From Siphonodentalium dalli (taxonomy: Eukaryota > Mollusca > Scaphopoda > Gadilida > Siphonodentaliidae): a stretch of DNA of 64,000 nt. How positions within the stretch are numbered: position 1 is the stretch's first letter; the number at the start of each line of letters is the position of its first letter. The DNA lies in the NCBI GenBank assembly GCA_032622095.1, contig CP136069.1, positions 44,864,194 to 44,928,193 on the forward strand. Direction: 5' to 3'. A program made the translations under genes and the position numbers. Below the pieces are notes generated by a model, which ran no database searches, was not told where the DNA came from, and was given only the letters and a program-made list of their open reading frames with translations. Below are positions 21,191 through 32,689 of this stretch, one piece after another.

Positions 21191-23363
21191 ATATTTTACA
21201 ATTCAATTAGGAAGGACAACTCTTTGCAATAGACTCAAGTGTTGAGAAAATAAAATCCATAATATGGAAGATAACACAGAATATGGTCCTTGGTCATACC
21301 AATCCTGATATGGACTGAGTCACAAACTGATTTCATCACTCAATAACTGATTATAACTAATCATAACTTCAACTTGAAATTTCAAAATGAAAACAGATAA
21401 ACATTTATTGCAGATATTACAAAAGGCCATATAAAATAAGGTGTTTGTTTCTCAGACACTTTTTATCAAAGTGATGAGGGAGGCAGGTATTTATTTTTTA
21501 TTATTTATGGCCACTTTTAACCATGAGGGAGGCAGGTTTTTGGCAAAATTTTTAACGAGGAGGCAGGTAGGTTTTTTTATTTATATGGGCTACCATTGTA
21601 CCACCATGGCATAGGAAAACCCTCAGTCATTAATTACCAGGAGAGTAACTGGAAATTCTCCCTGACGCGACACTAAGGCGACTTCGAGGCGTCGAGGGCG
21701 ACTATTTCGCCCTACTCGCCTGGTAAGCTGAGGCCTGACTGGAATAAGACTTTTATAAAGTGAATTCTATTCCTAAAAGCTCATATGTTTCGGGATGACA
21801 TAGCATATTGTCCCTGAAAAGGTTAATCAATCTCTCTTAACAGTGGCAGTTGAGAAAAACTGCTCATGTGCATGCGCACTACAACGCAGCGAGTCATGAC
21901 CAAATCTGTGCGATCATCACTTTTATTCCTGAGAGCATAGGGAATGGTCGTCTCTCTATCGTCGTGACATTATCAGTCTTTATGACAGAGAATATTCTCG
22001 ATATATTTGCTTCAGATCGGGAAGCTTTACAGGCTTTTCTCATGAATCTCCACACCAGTCTAGCAACAGACTTAGTTCAGAAATGTCATTACCGCCCGAG
22101 AGCACAATTGCAGTTCCGAGTACGCCATTAGAATGCACCGAATCAAAGATGGTGGCACCCACAGCATTTGAAGGGAATAATCCTAACATACCGAGGGAAT
22201 TCATTCAGACTGCCACCAGTGCAACCTGTCGGTGATTCCGAGTTAGAGTGGGTGCACAAGTTGTCAATAAACACAAGTTTGATAAGTTTAGGTATTTTCT
22301 ATGCAGTCTGATGGAGGTAAATGTGTCAGTTTATAAACTATTTATGTGATGTGCATTTATGGAACATGCCACAAAGACCACTGATATTGGTAAATGTTTT
22401 TAGGGTTCTAATCCTCTAGTTACATATTTTTGAGTCTTTTTTAATATAATTCTAGTATGGTTGTTGAAAACCAACACAATACCGTTTTGGTCTGATAAGA
22501 GTTATGTTTATTTAGGAGTATGGACATGCAGTCCACCAGTCTCATGAAAATTACATGGGCTCTGCACTAGTAACATCTTATCTGGGCTCCAGGGACCCAT
22601 TAATATTGACAAATGCAACACAAATTAAAGATACGTAGTAACTTTCCTCAAACAAAGATTATAACCTGACAATCATAGTGTTGCATGGATCATGACTGGA
22701 ATAAGGGTAACATGATTGTTGTGGTTTGTTAAGATTCACCGCCATGTGGGGTGAACGGTGAGCAGAAGACCTGACCCGATGTCACGCGGTAATTGTCAAT
22801 GAACCCATATTGCCAAATGCGACTGCTGGTCATCGATTTTGCGACGAAGTCAAGGTATTTTCACTCAAGTTTTTGGTATGTGAGCCTTTGGCTGTATCTT
22901 TTCATTGTGGACCCTTGCTGGTCTTTGGGATGGAGAAAGAAACCTTGTGTTTCTTCTTTTCGTTTCATATGTCATTGACCGACGAAAAACGTTTTTTCCA
23001 CCCCAGCATGATTTTTTCCACTGCCCTATATGTCACAATATATTCATATGGCAGTATTCATCCCAAATTAAGTGGTGATGCTAATAAATTTGCTATGATA
23101 CTCAGGTAGGGGCAAAACGACCTGAACAAATCAAGGATAAGCCACTCTGTGTAGAAAACATTAAAAATAGCCCTTTTGGAAGAATTGATTATTTCTGAAA
23201 TATATACTGTATATATGGTCATTTCTCATCTGATTACAACATGTTTTTACTATGCAGGGATGCAATAACCATTTTAAGATTGCAACATGTGGTTGCTGCA
23301 TGAAGCAAATAGCTGGTCATTTTGTTTAGTAAAAGTATTTAGCATGTTCTATAGCTTGGTCAC
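21191..23363. other. No supported gene; GGAGGCAGG repeats at 21474-21570
   Basis: Three degenerate units with GAGGGAGGCAGGT. Plus-strand frames at 21850-22131 and 22810-23109 have protein-like composition (the second ends at a donor-like CTCAG|GTAGGG) but match nothing I recognise and have no partner exons. Confidence 0.45.
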
Positions 23364-23840
23364 TTAAAGGTACTCAACCCGTAAAGAGGGTCCCCATCTC
23401 AACAGATTCCAACAACAACAATCCGATCAGAGGGTCCTATATTACTATTTCTTTGGCTTTGGGGGTAAAAAATATTTGATTCGAGTCGAGGAACCCATCA
23501 AACAAAGCTCAGAGTTATTAGATATTGATTTTTCAAATTTGTTATGTTCTCGAGATGAGTACCAATAACTGCCGTAATCTGCTCTGGATGTGTACCTCAA
23601 ATCTATTCAAACAGACAAGGATGAATAACTCTAAAATCAAGTGGTAATTTTAACGCAATTTTTAATGAGTTCTGGGCCAGATAGTATTCCCGATAATGAA
23701 AAATAATAGATTTATAAAATCGATATCTAACAAATCTGAGCTTTGATGGGTGACTTCCTCGACTCGAATCAAATATTTTTGACCCCCGAAGCCATTGAAA
23801 TAGTAATTGAGAGGAGTTTTATCGGGTTGAGTACCTTTAA
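23364..23840. mobile_element. TTAA-flanked MITE with AGGTACTCAAYCCG ends (477 bp)
   Basis: Left TTAAAGGTACTCAACCCG, right CGGGTTGAGTACCTTTAA. Nearly collinear with 12521-13002, and both keep TTAA at each border. Confidence 0.85.
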
Positions 23841-24794
23841 ATCAGATCAGCTGATAAATGTTGATAACAAAAATTGAAAACCATGTTAAATCTGTACATT
23901 TCTGTTGATTAGAGCACAATCGTTACCTGATTTTTCGTAAAGCGCACCAATTTCCAAGGCATGTTCAAAGTCTGGAAGGGCATATGTTGTGTGTCGGGGT
24001 CAACACGTGCTCAACAGCGATTTCCAGCTAATCTCATTGTGTGTGGTCAATTGTGCTCCAAGTCGGTCAGAGCATGTGGATAGTTCTTTACTAGAATAAA
24101 TTTCGTCTTTGACTCAATTGATTCTGGTAAAGAATTTTGCTCCATAGCCCTTACTTAATATTAAAATAAATTTCAAACTAAAATGCAATTCAACATCAGA
24201 ATACCATAAAAGACATACTGTTCTCCTGTTAGCTATAGTTTAAATGAAATTCCACATTGCACTCATTTACAACTATATAAATGTGATATATGTCATCCCA
24301 TCTATAGCCATGTTGGCAGCCATCTCATATCAAAGGCATTGAAATCAATATAAAAAGGATGAACTACTCATAAACACATGTATTTATTCATATCATATCA
24401 TTAGATACCCTTGTTTGCAGCAGTGTTTGCACTACTAATCAATTACCCTAAAATTTATGATTTTGTCAACATCTTGGTTATTGAGAAAATGCCAGTTTTT
24501 CATTCTATTGTCAATACATTCCATCCAAAACCTTGTTGAGCACTCATGTGTGAAAGCACAATGGTGTTGATACTTTAAAGAAGAAAAACATTCTATACCT
24601 TGCACTATTTAAATTATTCTTGACTTTGCTAAATTTGTTTTAATTTTGAAGTCGGCCATTTTGGATTTTCAGGGTCAAGAGTTCCTTGAAGGTCAATCCT
24701 GTCCTATAATGCTATAGAAAATATCAGAAGTGATACCTGTATGTGGCATTAATGCATATAGGTCATTAAAATTCTAATTGGGGGCTCAACTTTG
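23841..24794. other. No supported gene
   Basis: A 45-bp minus-strand stretch (23927-23971) sits between a fair acceptor and the donor CAG|GTAACG, but nothing supports it as an exon. The rest is unique. Confidence 0.45.
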
Positions 24795-24925
24795 AGAAAT
24801 GAAAGTGTCAATGACACTGTAGCTCAACATGGAAAGGGAATAATTTCATGTGTTGCAGTCAATGGAGTGATTAGGAATGTGGAAAGGCCTAGTTATGCAA
24901 AGAGTAAAATCCAAGATGGTTTGTA
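24795..24925. repeat. Partial copy of the 32.7 kb repeat head
   Basis: GACACTGTAGCTCAACATGG, GTCAATGGAGTGATTAGGAA and AGAGTAAAATCCAAGATGG match 32690-32815 closely. Confidence 0.8.
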
Positions 24926-25334
24926 TTTATACCGATATATATATATACTTTTTAACTAGAAGCCACAATAAGTTTGTAGAATAGTTTTTACTAATGGATG
25001 GCATACCAAAAACATTGTCATTTTTTGAAGCCAGAAACATCTGAAAACTCGGTTCCACTCGTAGAATACCGCATTGTTTTTATTTAGTGCATATGATTAT
25101 ATGGATCTATTTTAACTCTTTAATTGTTGGTGACGTAAGTCTTGGAAGTGAGACATCACAGTATCATCTGTGCGGTGTGGTATCTGTATACGCACAATGA
25201 TATGGTCACGGTTCACATAGGAAATTACTTTTTAGTCGTTACTCTGTTCTGTGAATTGTAAGATATATTGGTTATCGCAATCATGTTGGTTCTCAAGATA
25301 TTTGAATCTCGCAACCTTCTCTGGGCCGCATATA
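24926..25334. other. No gene seen
   Basis: Unique AT-rich sequence with nothing recognised. Confidence 0.5.
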
Positions 25335-26235
25335 CAGTAAAATCTCTCCAAACCGAACACTCTTAGGACCTGCCCATCTGTTCAGTTTAGAGAGGTGTTC
25401 GGTTTATAGCACTATGATCGGAATGTATTGACGTCGTCACTATGAGTTGTCAAAGCACAACCATCTCATTACCGATTATTTAACTTTAATCAATAACGTA
25501 CCAAATAAAATATAAATAACAATAGATAAAACATGGTATAATATTAAAGAATTAAAAATATGGTATATTAAGACATAAATACATGTATAAATAGGAAACA
25601 TGGAAAATTTATGTAGCACAGGTATAGTATTTCGTAATCTTGTATAGGCTTATACCTATTTAATTAGCGGTCTTTTGTTTTGTGACCGCTTTGAACCGGA
25701 TTATAATAGAAGGTGTCAGATTAGATAACTGTATGCATATTTCACACATTGAGTGAACAATGGTGACTTCACGGAGAATAGAGCACTGACACTTTGTTTT
25801 AACATCAATCATTGCGCCGAGTCGGACTTTTATTTTTACGACCACTGTCTAAACTAAACAGTAATTCGCTAAAGACATGTTTGTGTATATTCACCAATAC
25901 AGTTTTAATCAACCTGTCACAATGAATGAGCCGTGACGATAATGACTGCTCAGAGTTGACTGAAGACCAGAAATTTAAACTTATAAAGGATCCCTAGTCT
26001 ACACCAAAGCCAACAAGAGCTCAGAATCAAGCATGTATGTTCGGTGGGTATTGCTTTCTACATTCAGACTTTGGAGGTAAAAATGTGTTCGTTCACTTAT
26101 AGACTAGAAAAACCGTCCGATGTTCGGAAGGTAATTTTTAGTGAGAATGCACTTGGGTGAATTCGGGACAGACAATCTGTTTGGTATGGAGAGGGATTCG
26201 GTTTATAGAGGGTCTGGTTTGGAGAGGTTTTACTG
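25335..26235. mobile_element. pogo/mariner-like non-autonomous element (0.9 kb)
   Basis: Ends CAGTAAAATCTCTCCAAACC and its complement, flanked by TA on both sides. GTGTTCGGTTTATAG near the left end and GATTCGGTTTATAGAGG near the right are inverted subterminal matches. The interior (25400-26080) has no transposase frame. TA-CAGT ends with CTCCAAACCGA are typical of pogo/Tigger-like elements (inference). Confidence 0.75.
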
Positions 26236-26345
26236 TATATATAAGGCCCAGAGAAGGTAGGTCGACTTAAAAACAAATCTTGTAAACACACATGGTGGTG
26301 ATAACCTACATGTATTATGGAATATCAAACCACCAAATGACTTAC

Positions 26346-26491
26346 CTTGAATTTAATATCAACTGATGTGGGTGTGATTTGTGAGGCAGTTTGATTCATT
26401 ATTTCCTTGACAGTTGGCAGTTGCTGTGTACTCTGTTGTAATACTGAGCATATTGATGGAAGCAGACTAGTAAACACATCTGTGGGCAGTA
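26346..26491 (-). CDS. NUP188: NUP188-like exon (DIPQ/LPTDVF segment), second copy
   Basis: Minus-strand exon bounded by acceptor TTTGATTTCAG and donor TTCAAG|GTAAGT. It encodes 48 residues beginning LPTDVFTSLLPSICSVLQQS and ending TSVDIKFK, helical and without stops. It enters in phase with the exon at 26925-27082 (split valine codon) and leaves in phase 0. Position and pattern fit the region of NUP188 after the TEILEGVLQ-type helices. The family is inferred from memory, helped by certain NUP188 exons at 62-63 kb. NUP188 is an inner-ring scaffold nucleoporin of the nuclear pore complex. Whether this partial copy makes protein is unknown. Confidence 0.7.
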
Positions 26492-26564
26492 CTGAAATCA
26501 AAGACAGGTACCATTAGGATTGGAAGCTTACTTTGGGACACAATCTGTTGATCACTTTAAAACA

Positions 26565-26885
26565 ATTTTTTTTTTTAATTCTTCTCCCTGAAATGTCTCC
26601 TATATTTTTGTCCCAGGGAGAAGTGACTTCTCTCTCATTTACCAGTATGCATATGTTCCAACAGCATAAAGCATATTTACTGATTATAATGGTGTTCTTA
26701 TCCAATAAAATAGTCTTATAAATGGGCTCTTGTGTTGCAGAATTCTTATTGAATCATAGAAGGGGTGTAAACTGAACTTCAGCCATTGTTATTTCTCCCT
26801 GATGACTGTCCACTTCTCCCTAATAACCAAACAGGGAGAAGTGACTTCTCCCGATTGTCACTTCTCCCGATTTGAAACCTCTAGG
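26565..26885. repeat. Dispersed repeat ended by GGAGAAGTGACTTCTCCC, copy 2
   Basis: Homologous to 10786-11045, with the same GATTATAATGGTGTTCTTAT body, the same CAAACAGGGAGAAGTGACTT segment and the terminal CTAGGCTGG. It fills the intron between exons 26346-26491 and 26925-27082. Confidence 0.75.
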
Positions 26886-26924
26886 CTGGATCCATCTAGG
26901 GGCATAACTCTATCAGAGTCTTAC

Positions 26925-27082
26925 CTTTTCCAGCATGTAGGAAATCTCTGTTCTGTAAAATGACTAGTAGTGAGGCTAACAACCCTATCTGGACGGACGG
27001 AATCAGGGTTTCGCTATTAGCACATGTGTTAGTTATTGCACTCTGTATATGTTCTGTCATCTCTCTTCTTTTACTGATGTGT
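26925..27082 (-). CDS. NUP188: NUP188-like exon (REMTEHIQ segment), second copy
   Basis: Minus-strand exon of 158 bp with acceptor TTGTTTTTCAG and donor GAAAAG|GTAAGA. It encodes HISKRREMTEHIQ...QIGLLASLLVILQNRDFLHA. The first base completes an Arg codon begun in exon 31674-31759, and the last base starts the Val codon finished in 26346-26491, so three exons join in one frame. The WYR-H...MTEHIQ...LLASLLVILQN pattern aligns with the WKRE...LTEILEGVLQ...FSAFITVLQM stretch of human NUP188 as I recall it. The intron upstream is occupied by a 34-bp minisatellite that begins at the acceptor. Confidence 0.72.
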
Positions 27083-30000
27083 CTGAAAAACAAATTACAC
27101 ATAACATATTATCAATACAGCTCCTCAGATTACACATACATATTATCACTACAGCTCGTCAGATTACACATACATATTATCACTACAGCTCGTCAGATTA
27201 CACATATATATAATTACTACAGGTCGTCAGATTACATATATATATTATCACTACAGCTTGTCAGATTACACATACATATTATCACTACAGCTCGTCAGAT
27301 TACACATATATATAATTACTACAGGTCGTCAGATTACATATATATATTATCACTACAGCTTGTCAGATTACACATATATATTATCACTACAGCTTGTCAG
27401 ATTACACATACATATTATCACTACAGCTCGTCAGATTACACATATATATAATTACTACAGGTCGTCAGATTACATATATATATTATCACTACAGCTTGTC
27501 AGATTACACATACATATTATCACTACAGCTTGTCAGATTACACATACATATTATCACTACAGCTTGTCAGATTACACATACATATTATCACTACAGCTTG
27601 TCAGATTACACATACATATTATCACTACAGCTTGTCAGATTACACATATATATAATTACTACAGGTCGTCAGATTACATATATATATTATCACTACAGCT
27701 TGTCAGATTACACATACATATTATCACTACAGCTCGTCAGATTACACATATATTAATTACTACATGTCGTCAGATTACACATATATATATTATCACTACA
27801 GCTTGTCAGATTACACATACATATTATCACTACAGCTTGTCAGATTACACATATATATAATTACTACAGGTCGTCAGATTACACATATATATATTATCAC
27901 TACAGCTTGTCAGATTACACATACATATTATCACTACAGCTTGTCAGATTACACATATATATAATTACTACAGGTCGTCAGATTACACATACATATTATC
28001 ACTACAGCTTGTCAGATTACACATATATATAATTACTACAGGTCGTCAGATTACACATACATATTATCACTACAGCTTGTCAGATTACACATATATATAA
28101 TTACTACAGGTCGTCAGATTACACATATATATATTATCACTACAGCTTGTCAGATTACACATACATATTATCACTACAGCTTGTCAGATTACACATATAT
28201 ATTATCACTACAGCTCGTCAGATTACACATATATATAATTACTACAGGTCGTCAGATTACATATATATATATATTATCACTACAGCTTGTCAGATTACAC
28301 ATACATATTATCACTACAGCTCGTCAGGTTACACATATATATAATTACTACAGGTCGTCAGATTACACATATATATATTATCACTACAGCTTGTCAGATT
28401 ACACATACATATTATCACTACAGCTCGTCAGATTACACATATATATAATTACTACAGGTCGTCAGATTACACATATATATATTATCACTACAGCTTGTCA
28501 GATTACACATATATATTATCACTACAGCTCGTCAGATTAAACATATATATAATTACTACAGGTCGTCAGATTACATATATATATATATTATCACTACAGC
28601 TTGTCAGATTACACATACATATTATCACTACAGCTCGTCAGATTACACATATATATAATTACTACAGGTCGTCAGATTACACATATATATATTATCACTA
28701 CAGCTTGTCAGATTACACATACATATTATCACTACAGCTCATCAGGTTACACATATATATAATTACTACAGGTCGTCAGATTACATATATATATATTATC
28801 ACTACAGCTTGTCAGATTACACATACATATTATCACTACAGCTCATCAGGTTACACATATATATAATTACTACAGGTCGTCAGATTACACATATATATAT
28901 TATCACTACAGCTTGTCAGATTACACATATATATTATCACTACAGCTCGTCAGATTAAACATATATATAATTACTACAGGTCGTCAGATTACATATATAT
29001 ATATATTATCACTACAGCTTGTCAGATTACACATACATATTATCACTACAGCTCGTCAGATTACACATATATATAATTACTACAGGTCGTCAGATTACAC
29101 ATATATATATTATCACTACAGCTTGTCAGATTACACATACATATTATCACTACAGCTCATCAGGTTACACATATATATAATTACTACAGGTCGTCAGATT
29201 ACATATATATATATATTATCACTACAGCTCATCAGATTACACATACATATTATCACTACAGCTCGTCAGGTTACACATATATATAATTACTACAGGTCGT
29301 CAGATTACACATATATATATTATCACTACAGCTTGTCAGATTACACATACATATTATCACTACAGCTCGTCAGATTACACATATATATAATTACTACAGG
29401 TCGTCAGATTACACATATATATATTATCACTACAGCTTGTCAGATTACACATACATATTATCACTACAGCTCGTCAGATTACACATATATATAATTACTA
29501 CAGGTCGTCAGATTACACATATATATATTATCACTACAGCTTGTCAGATTACACATATATATTATCACTACAGCTCGTCAGATTACACATATATATAATT
29601 ACTACAGGTCGTCAGATTACATATATATATATTATCACTACAGCTTGTCAGATTACACATACATATTATCACTACAGCTCGTCAGATTACACATATATAT
29701 AATTACTACAGGTCGTCAGATTACACATATATATATTATCACTACAGCTTGTCAGATTACACATATATATTATCACTACAGCTCGTCAGATTACACATAT
29801 ATATAATTACTACAGGTCGTCAGATTACATATATATATATTATCACTACAGCTTGTCAGATTACACATACATATTATCACTACAGCTCGTCAGATTACAC
29901 ATATATATAATTACTACAGGTCGTCAGATTACACATATATATATTATCACTACAGCTTGTCAGATTACACATATATATTATCACTACAGCTCGTCAGATT

Positions 30001-30311
30001 ACACATATATATAATTACTACAGGTCGTCAGATTACATATATATATATATTATCACTACAGCTTGTCAGATTACACATACATATTATCACTACAGCTCGT
30101 CAGATTACACATATATATAATTACTACAGGTCGTCAGATTACACATATATATAATTACTACAGGTCGTCAGATTACACATATATATTATCACTACAGCTT
30201 GTCAGATTACACATACATATTATCACTACAGCTCGTCAGGTTACACATATATATAATTACTACAGGTCGTCAGATTACATATATATATATTATCACTACA
30301 GCTTGTCAGAT
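27083..30311. repeat. 34-bp minisatellite, about 94 units (3.2 kb)
   Basis: Two main unit types: CAGCTTGTCAGATTACACAT with ACATATTATCACTA, and CAGGTCGTCAGATTACACAT with ATATATAATTACTA. TA expansions of 2-4 bp recur. Blocks of units repeat as higher-order repeats; 28495 onward and 28913 onward are near-identical, 418 bp apart. Because 34 is not a multiple of 3 and no plus-strand frame has stops, long frames of period 34 residues (YTYILSLQLVRLHIYIITT) arise; these are not genes. The array lies in a NUP188 intron, and its outermost degenerate unit forms the intron end next to the acceptor at 27083. Confidence 0.95.
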
Positions 30312-30356
30312 CGGGATCTCATCTTCTCAACTCGAAGTGATGAGGATATCGGTATA

Positions 30357-30453
30357 CAGTAATGCCCTAAGTAATTGACTCCTTAACCAGAGCAGAATTA
30401 TGTGTAACTTTTCAGGAAAGCTCTCGGTGAGTCAATTACTTAGGGAATTACTG
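30357..30453. mobile_element. TA-flanked mariner-like MITE, internally deleted (97 bp)
   Basis: CAGTAATGCCCTAAGTAATT and its complement, TA on both sides; the arms are shortened to the AGCAGAATTATGTGTAACTT part. Confidence 0.75.
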
Positions 30454-30494
30454 TAGTTTCCTGTTGTGAAAATGTTCTTATTATATGACTTTAA

Positions 30495-30716
30495 CATGCC
30501 TGGAAATAGTGTGTCTGACATTTACAGATTGAGGTCCCCATATTGTGAATTTACTGATGCGATCCCATACTGCGAGCTAGCATCACCAAATTCACCCTCT
30601 GGGAACCTCATTCTGCTTAGGACTAAACTGCTGTGGAAGACCAACGATCAGATTGAAGTTCTCTAATTGAAGTTCGTGATGTTCACCCATTAGTCACCTC
30701 GATTATGCATTTACTG
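30495..30716. mobile_element. Truncated hAT-like hairpin MITE
   Basis: CTGGAAATAGTGTGTCTGAC leads into a decayed hairpin (GAGGTCCCCATATTGTGAAT against CACCCTCTGGGAACCTCATT), followed by the interior seen in the long form (GATTGAAGTTC, GATGTTCACCCATTAG). The distal half is missing. Confidence 0.65.
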
Positions 30717-31070
30717 TGGAATGTTGTGATTGGCTGACACTGACGTAATGCTTGAAGTGACGTGATTTCTTGCTATTTGTTCAGACTCTGGAATGTGTAG
30801 CTTGTTCAATTGTCGGTATTTCAATCAGATAGACACCTGTTAATCATTATAATGACCCCGCTCGGCGCGCTTGCGCGTCCGAGCTCGGGTTGTGTATAGG
30901 TAACAGGTGGGCACGCGACGCGGACTTGTGACGTCACACATAAATTACAGTATACCGTGAAGGAGAAATTTTTTTCACACAACATTTTCGCGAAAAAATC
31001 ACGTGACTTCCGGCAGTGGTTTCACAAATTCACAGAATCAGCAATGAAACCAATTTGCTACTTCGCAACT
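30717..31070. promoter_or_regulatory. CpG-rich patch with CCAAT and CRE-like sites
   Basis: In an otherwise AT-rich intron this stretch has GATTGGCTGACA (inverted CCAAT), TGACGTAA, GTGACGTG, a CpG-dense block (CTCGGCGCGCTTGCGCGTCC, GCACGCGACGCGG), TGACGTCA at about 30929 and CACGTGAC at about 31001. These are sequence matches only. No transcript start or downstream exon was identified, so a promoter or enhancer role is a guess; decayed transposon DNA is the alternative. Confidence 0.3.
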
Positions 31071-31673
31071 TCCGATATGTGGCAATGGACAACTGAAGTA
31101 TTTATTTATTTATAAACAGTAAGTTGTTATGAATATGTCCTGCAAAGGTTCATATTAGATCAGAAACATCAGTTTCATTTGTTAGCTAACTGAAGGCAGT
31201 TACGGCATCATGATGTCAAAACATCATTTGTCTCTGCGGCCAGAATCCAGACATGACTGAACGTGTCACGTCGTCTTCGCTTAATTGCAATATAGAGGCT
31301 TTTATTATCAAAGACCAATAGGCTATACTAAGGCTATATTAAGGCATATATAATTATCGAAGTCCACTGGCATCCAAAACGATCTACATTAATTTATTAA
31401 TCAAGCATTCGCGTCGCTGACATGCGTATAGGCCTATAATATATATGCATATAGTTCCCCGACTATTTGCACGATCCTTCGCATTGTCCGTCGTGTTACT
31501 ATTATGCCGGGGTCGTTCTATATATGCCTTGCATATTATCATATTATATTCCAGTATTGACCAACTGGCATCTTATGATTAAATTATGTCTATATATGTC
31601 TAAAGTTACATTCTCATACTCAACAAGCCATAAATATTACAATTATTTAACATTTAACCTTCAGTGATCTTAC
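31071..31673. other. No gene seen (intron)
   Basis: Unique intronic AT-rich sequence. Confidence 0.5.
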
Positions 31674-31759
31674 CTGTACCATTTGCTCATTAGTGTGAAG
31701 AACATAGCAGTACCCACAGAAGCCAGCTTCATGTTCAGTAGAGACAAGCCACCCTCAAA
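31674..31759 (-). CDS. NUP188: NUP188-like exon (MKLASVG ... SKWYR), second copy
   Basis: Minus-strand exon of 86 bp, acceptor TCTGATTCACCAG, donor GTACAG|GTAAGA. Encodes FEGGLSLLNMKLASVGTAMF then FTLMSKWY plus two bases of an Arg codon. It begins in phase 0, as exon 36415-36502 ends. The MK...L...W-x-R spacing resembles the GSMKCTLLLILLRQWKRE segment of human NUP188 as recalled. Introns on either side are 4.6-4.7 kb and packed with repeats. The exon alone would be too short to assign; the assignment rests on phase-linked neighbours. Confidence 0.68.
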
Positions 31760-32100
31760 CTGGTGAATCAGAGAGGAAAATTAATAACATGTTGCGACAG
31801 AACTATCCACAAATGGGGTGGCAAAAACTAATCATAAAGCAAAATAAAATAAAACGTCGCTGGCTAGTATGCTCACAAAATTTGATATTTCTTTCCCGAT
31901 ACTCATGAGATATTTTGGTATTCGAACAAAAACTAAGTATTCTCAATGTATATATGCAAATGAGATGCTGCAGAGGTTGTTACTTGTTCCAGATTATGTG
32001 CATGCTGTTCTTGATGGGAGTCGTCATTTGCAATAACTGCGGTGAGAGACAAGTTAACATTGTTACAATGCTGTCACCAGATGTGACGTTGTGAATGAGA

Positions 32101-32209
32101 TACAGTAATGCCCTAAATAATCGACTCATTAACCACAGCAGAATTATGGTTAACTTTTCAGGATTTAGTCGGAAATATGGCTTGTTGCCATTGATCGGAA
32201 AGCTCTCAG
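32101..32209 (+). mobile_element. Solo left arm of mariner-like MITE
   Basis: From TACAGTAATGCCCTAAATAA through GTCGGAAATATGGCTTGTTG to GAAAGCTCTCAGGG; the right arm is absent. Confidence 0.75.
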
Positions 32210-32689
32210 GGATTATTGTGTTTTTATATTGTTAATTATCTGCAAATTCATGCATGTTACTATAATAAATAATGCATTCATTCATCAAGCATATTGACTC
32301 CCACCCCTCCTGCAGTCCCAAAATATTTTACCATTGCCTTAGTTAAGAAAAACACTCTGGTAGAAAATGTGTTCCAATTAAGCTTATTACATGATTTTTC
32401 AACCCTAATAATTAATGTTTATTCTTGGCCGTCTATTGGTTAGAGAAATCGGCTTGTCAAGATGTCAACACAGCGATGAGTTTGACACAGCTGGTGCACT
32501 GCTGAGTTTCCTATAGTAGTGACTAGGTTTCAGGTTAAGGCATGTGATATTGCCAAGTCAAATCTAGACCAAGTTGTGACCCTTGAGCAATGCTGCTTGT
32601 ACTGTGCTCAACTATGTAAGCACCATTATTATCATAAACTTGAAAATGAGCACAACACAAAACACAAAAGTTTCCTTTTAAATGAAAAG

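Noticed and set aside
22810-23109. Plus-strand frame ending at CTCAG|GTAGGG
   Set aside because: Composition is protein-like, but no family was recognised and no downstream acceptor with a matching frame was found.
23927-23971. 45-bp minus-strand candidate exon between exons of the second NUP188 copy
   Set aside because: The phase-0 translation is not NUP188-like and the donor (GTAACG) is weak.
27083-30311. CRISPR-like regular repeats
   Set aside because: There are no unique spacers; units are contiguous and AT-rich, and the setting is a spliced animal gene.
26960-30362. Many plus-strand frames of 65-200 residues with YTYILSLQLVRLHIYIITT repeats
   Set aside because: They arise because the 34-bp minisatellite lacks stops in every plus frame; they start and end with array irregularities and lie antisense in an intron.
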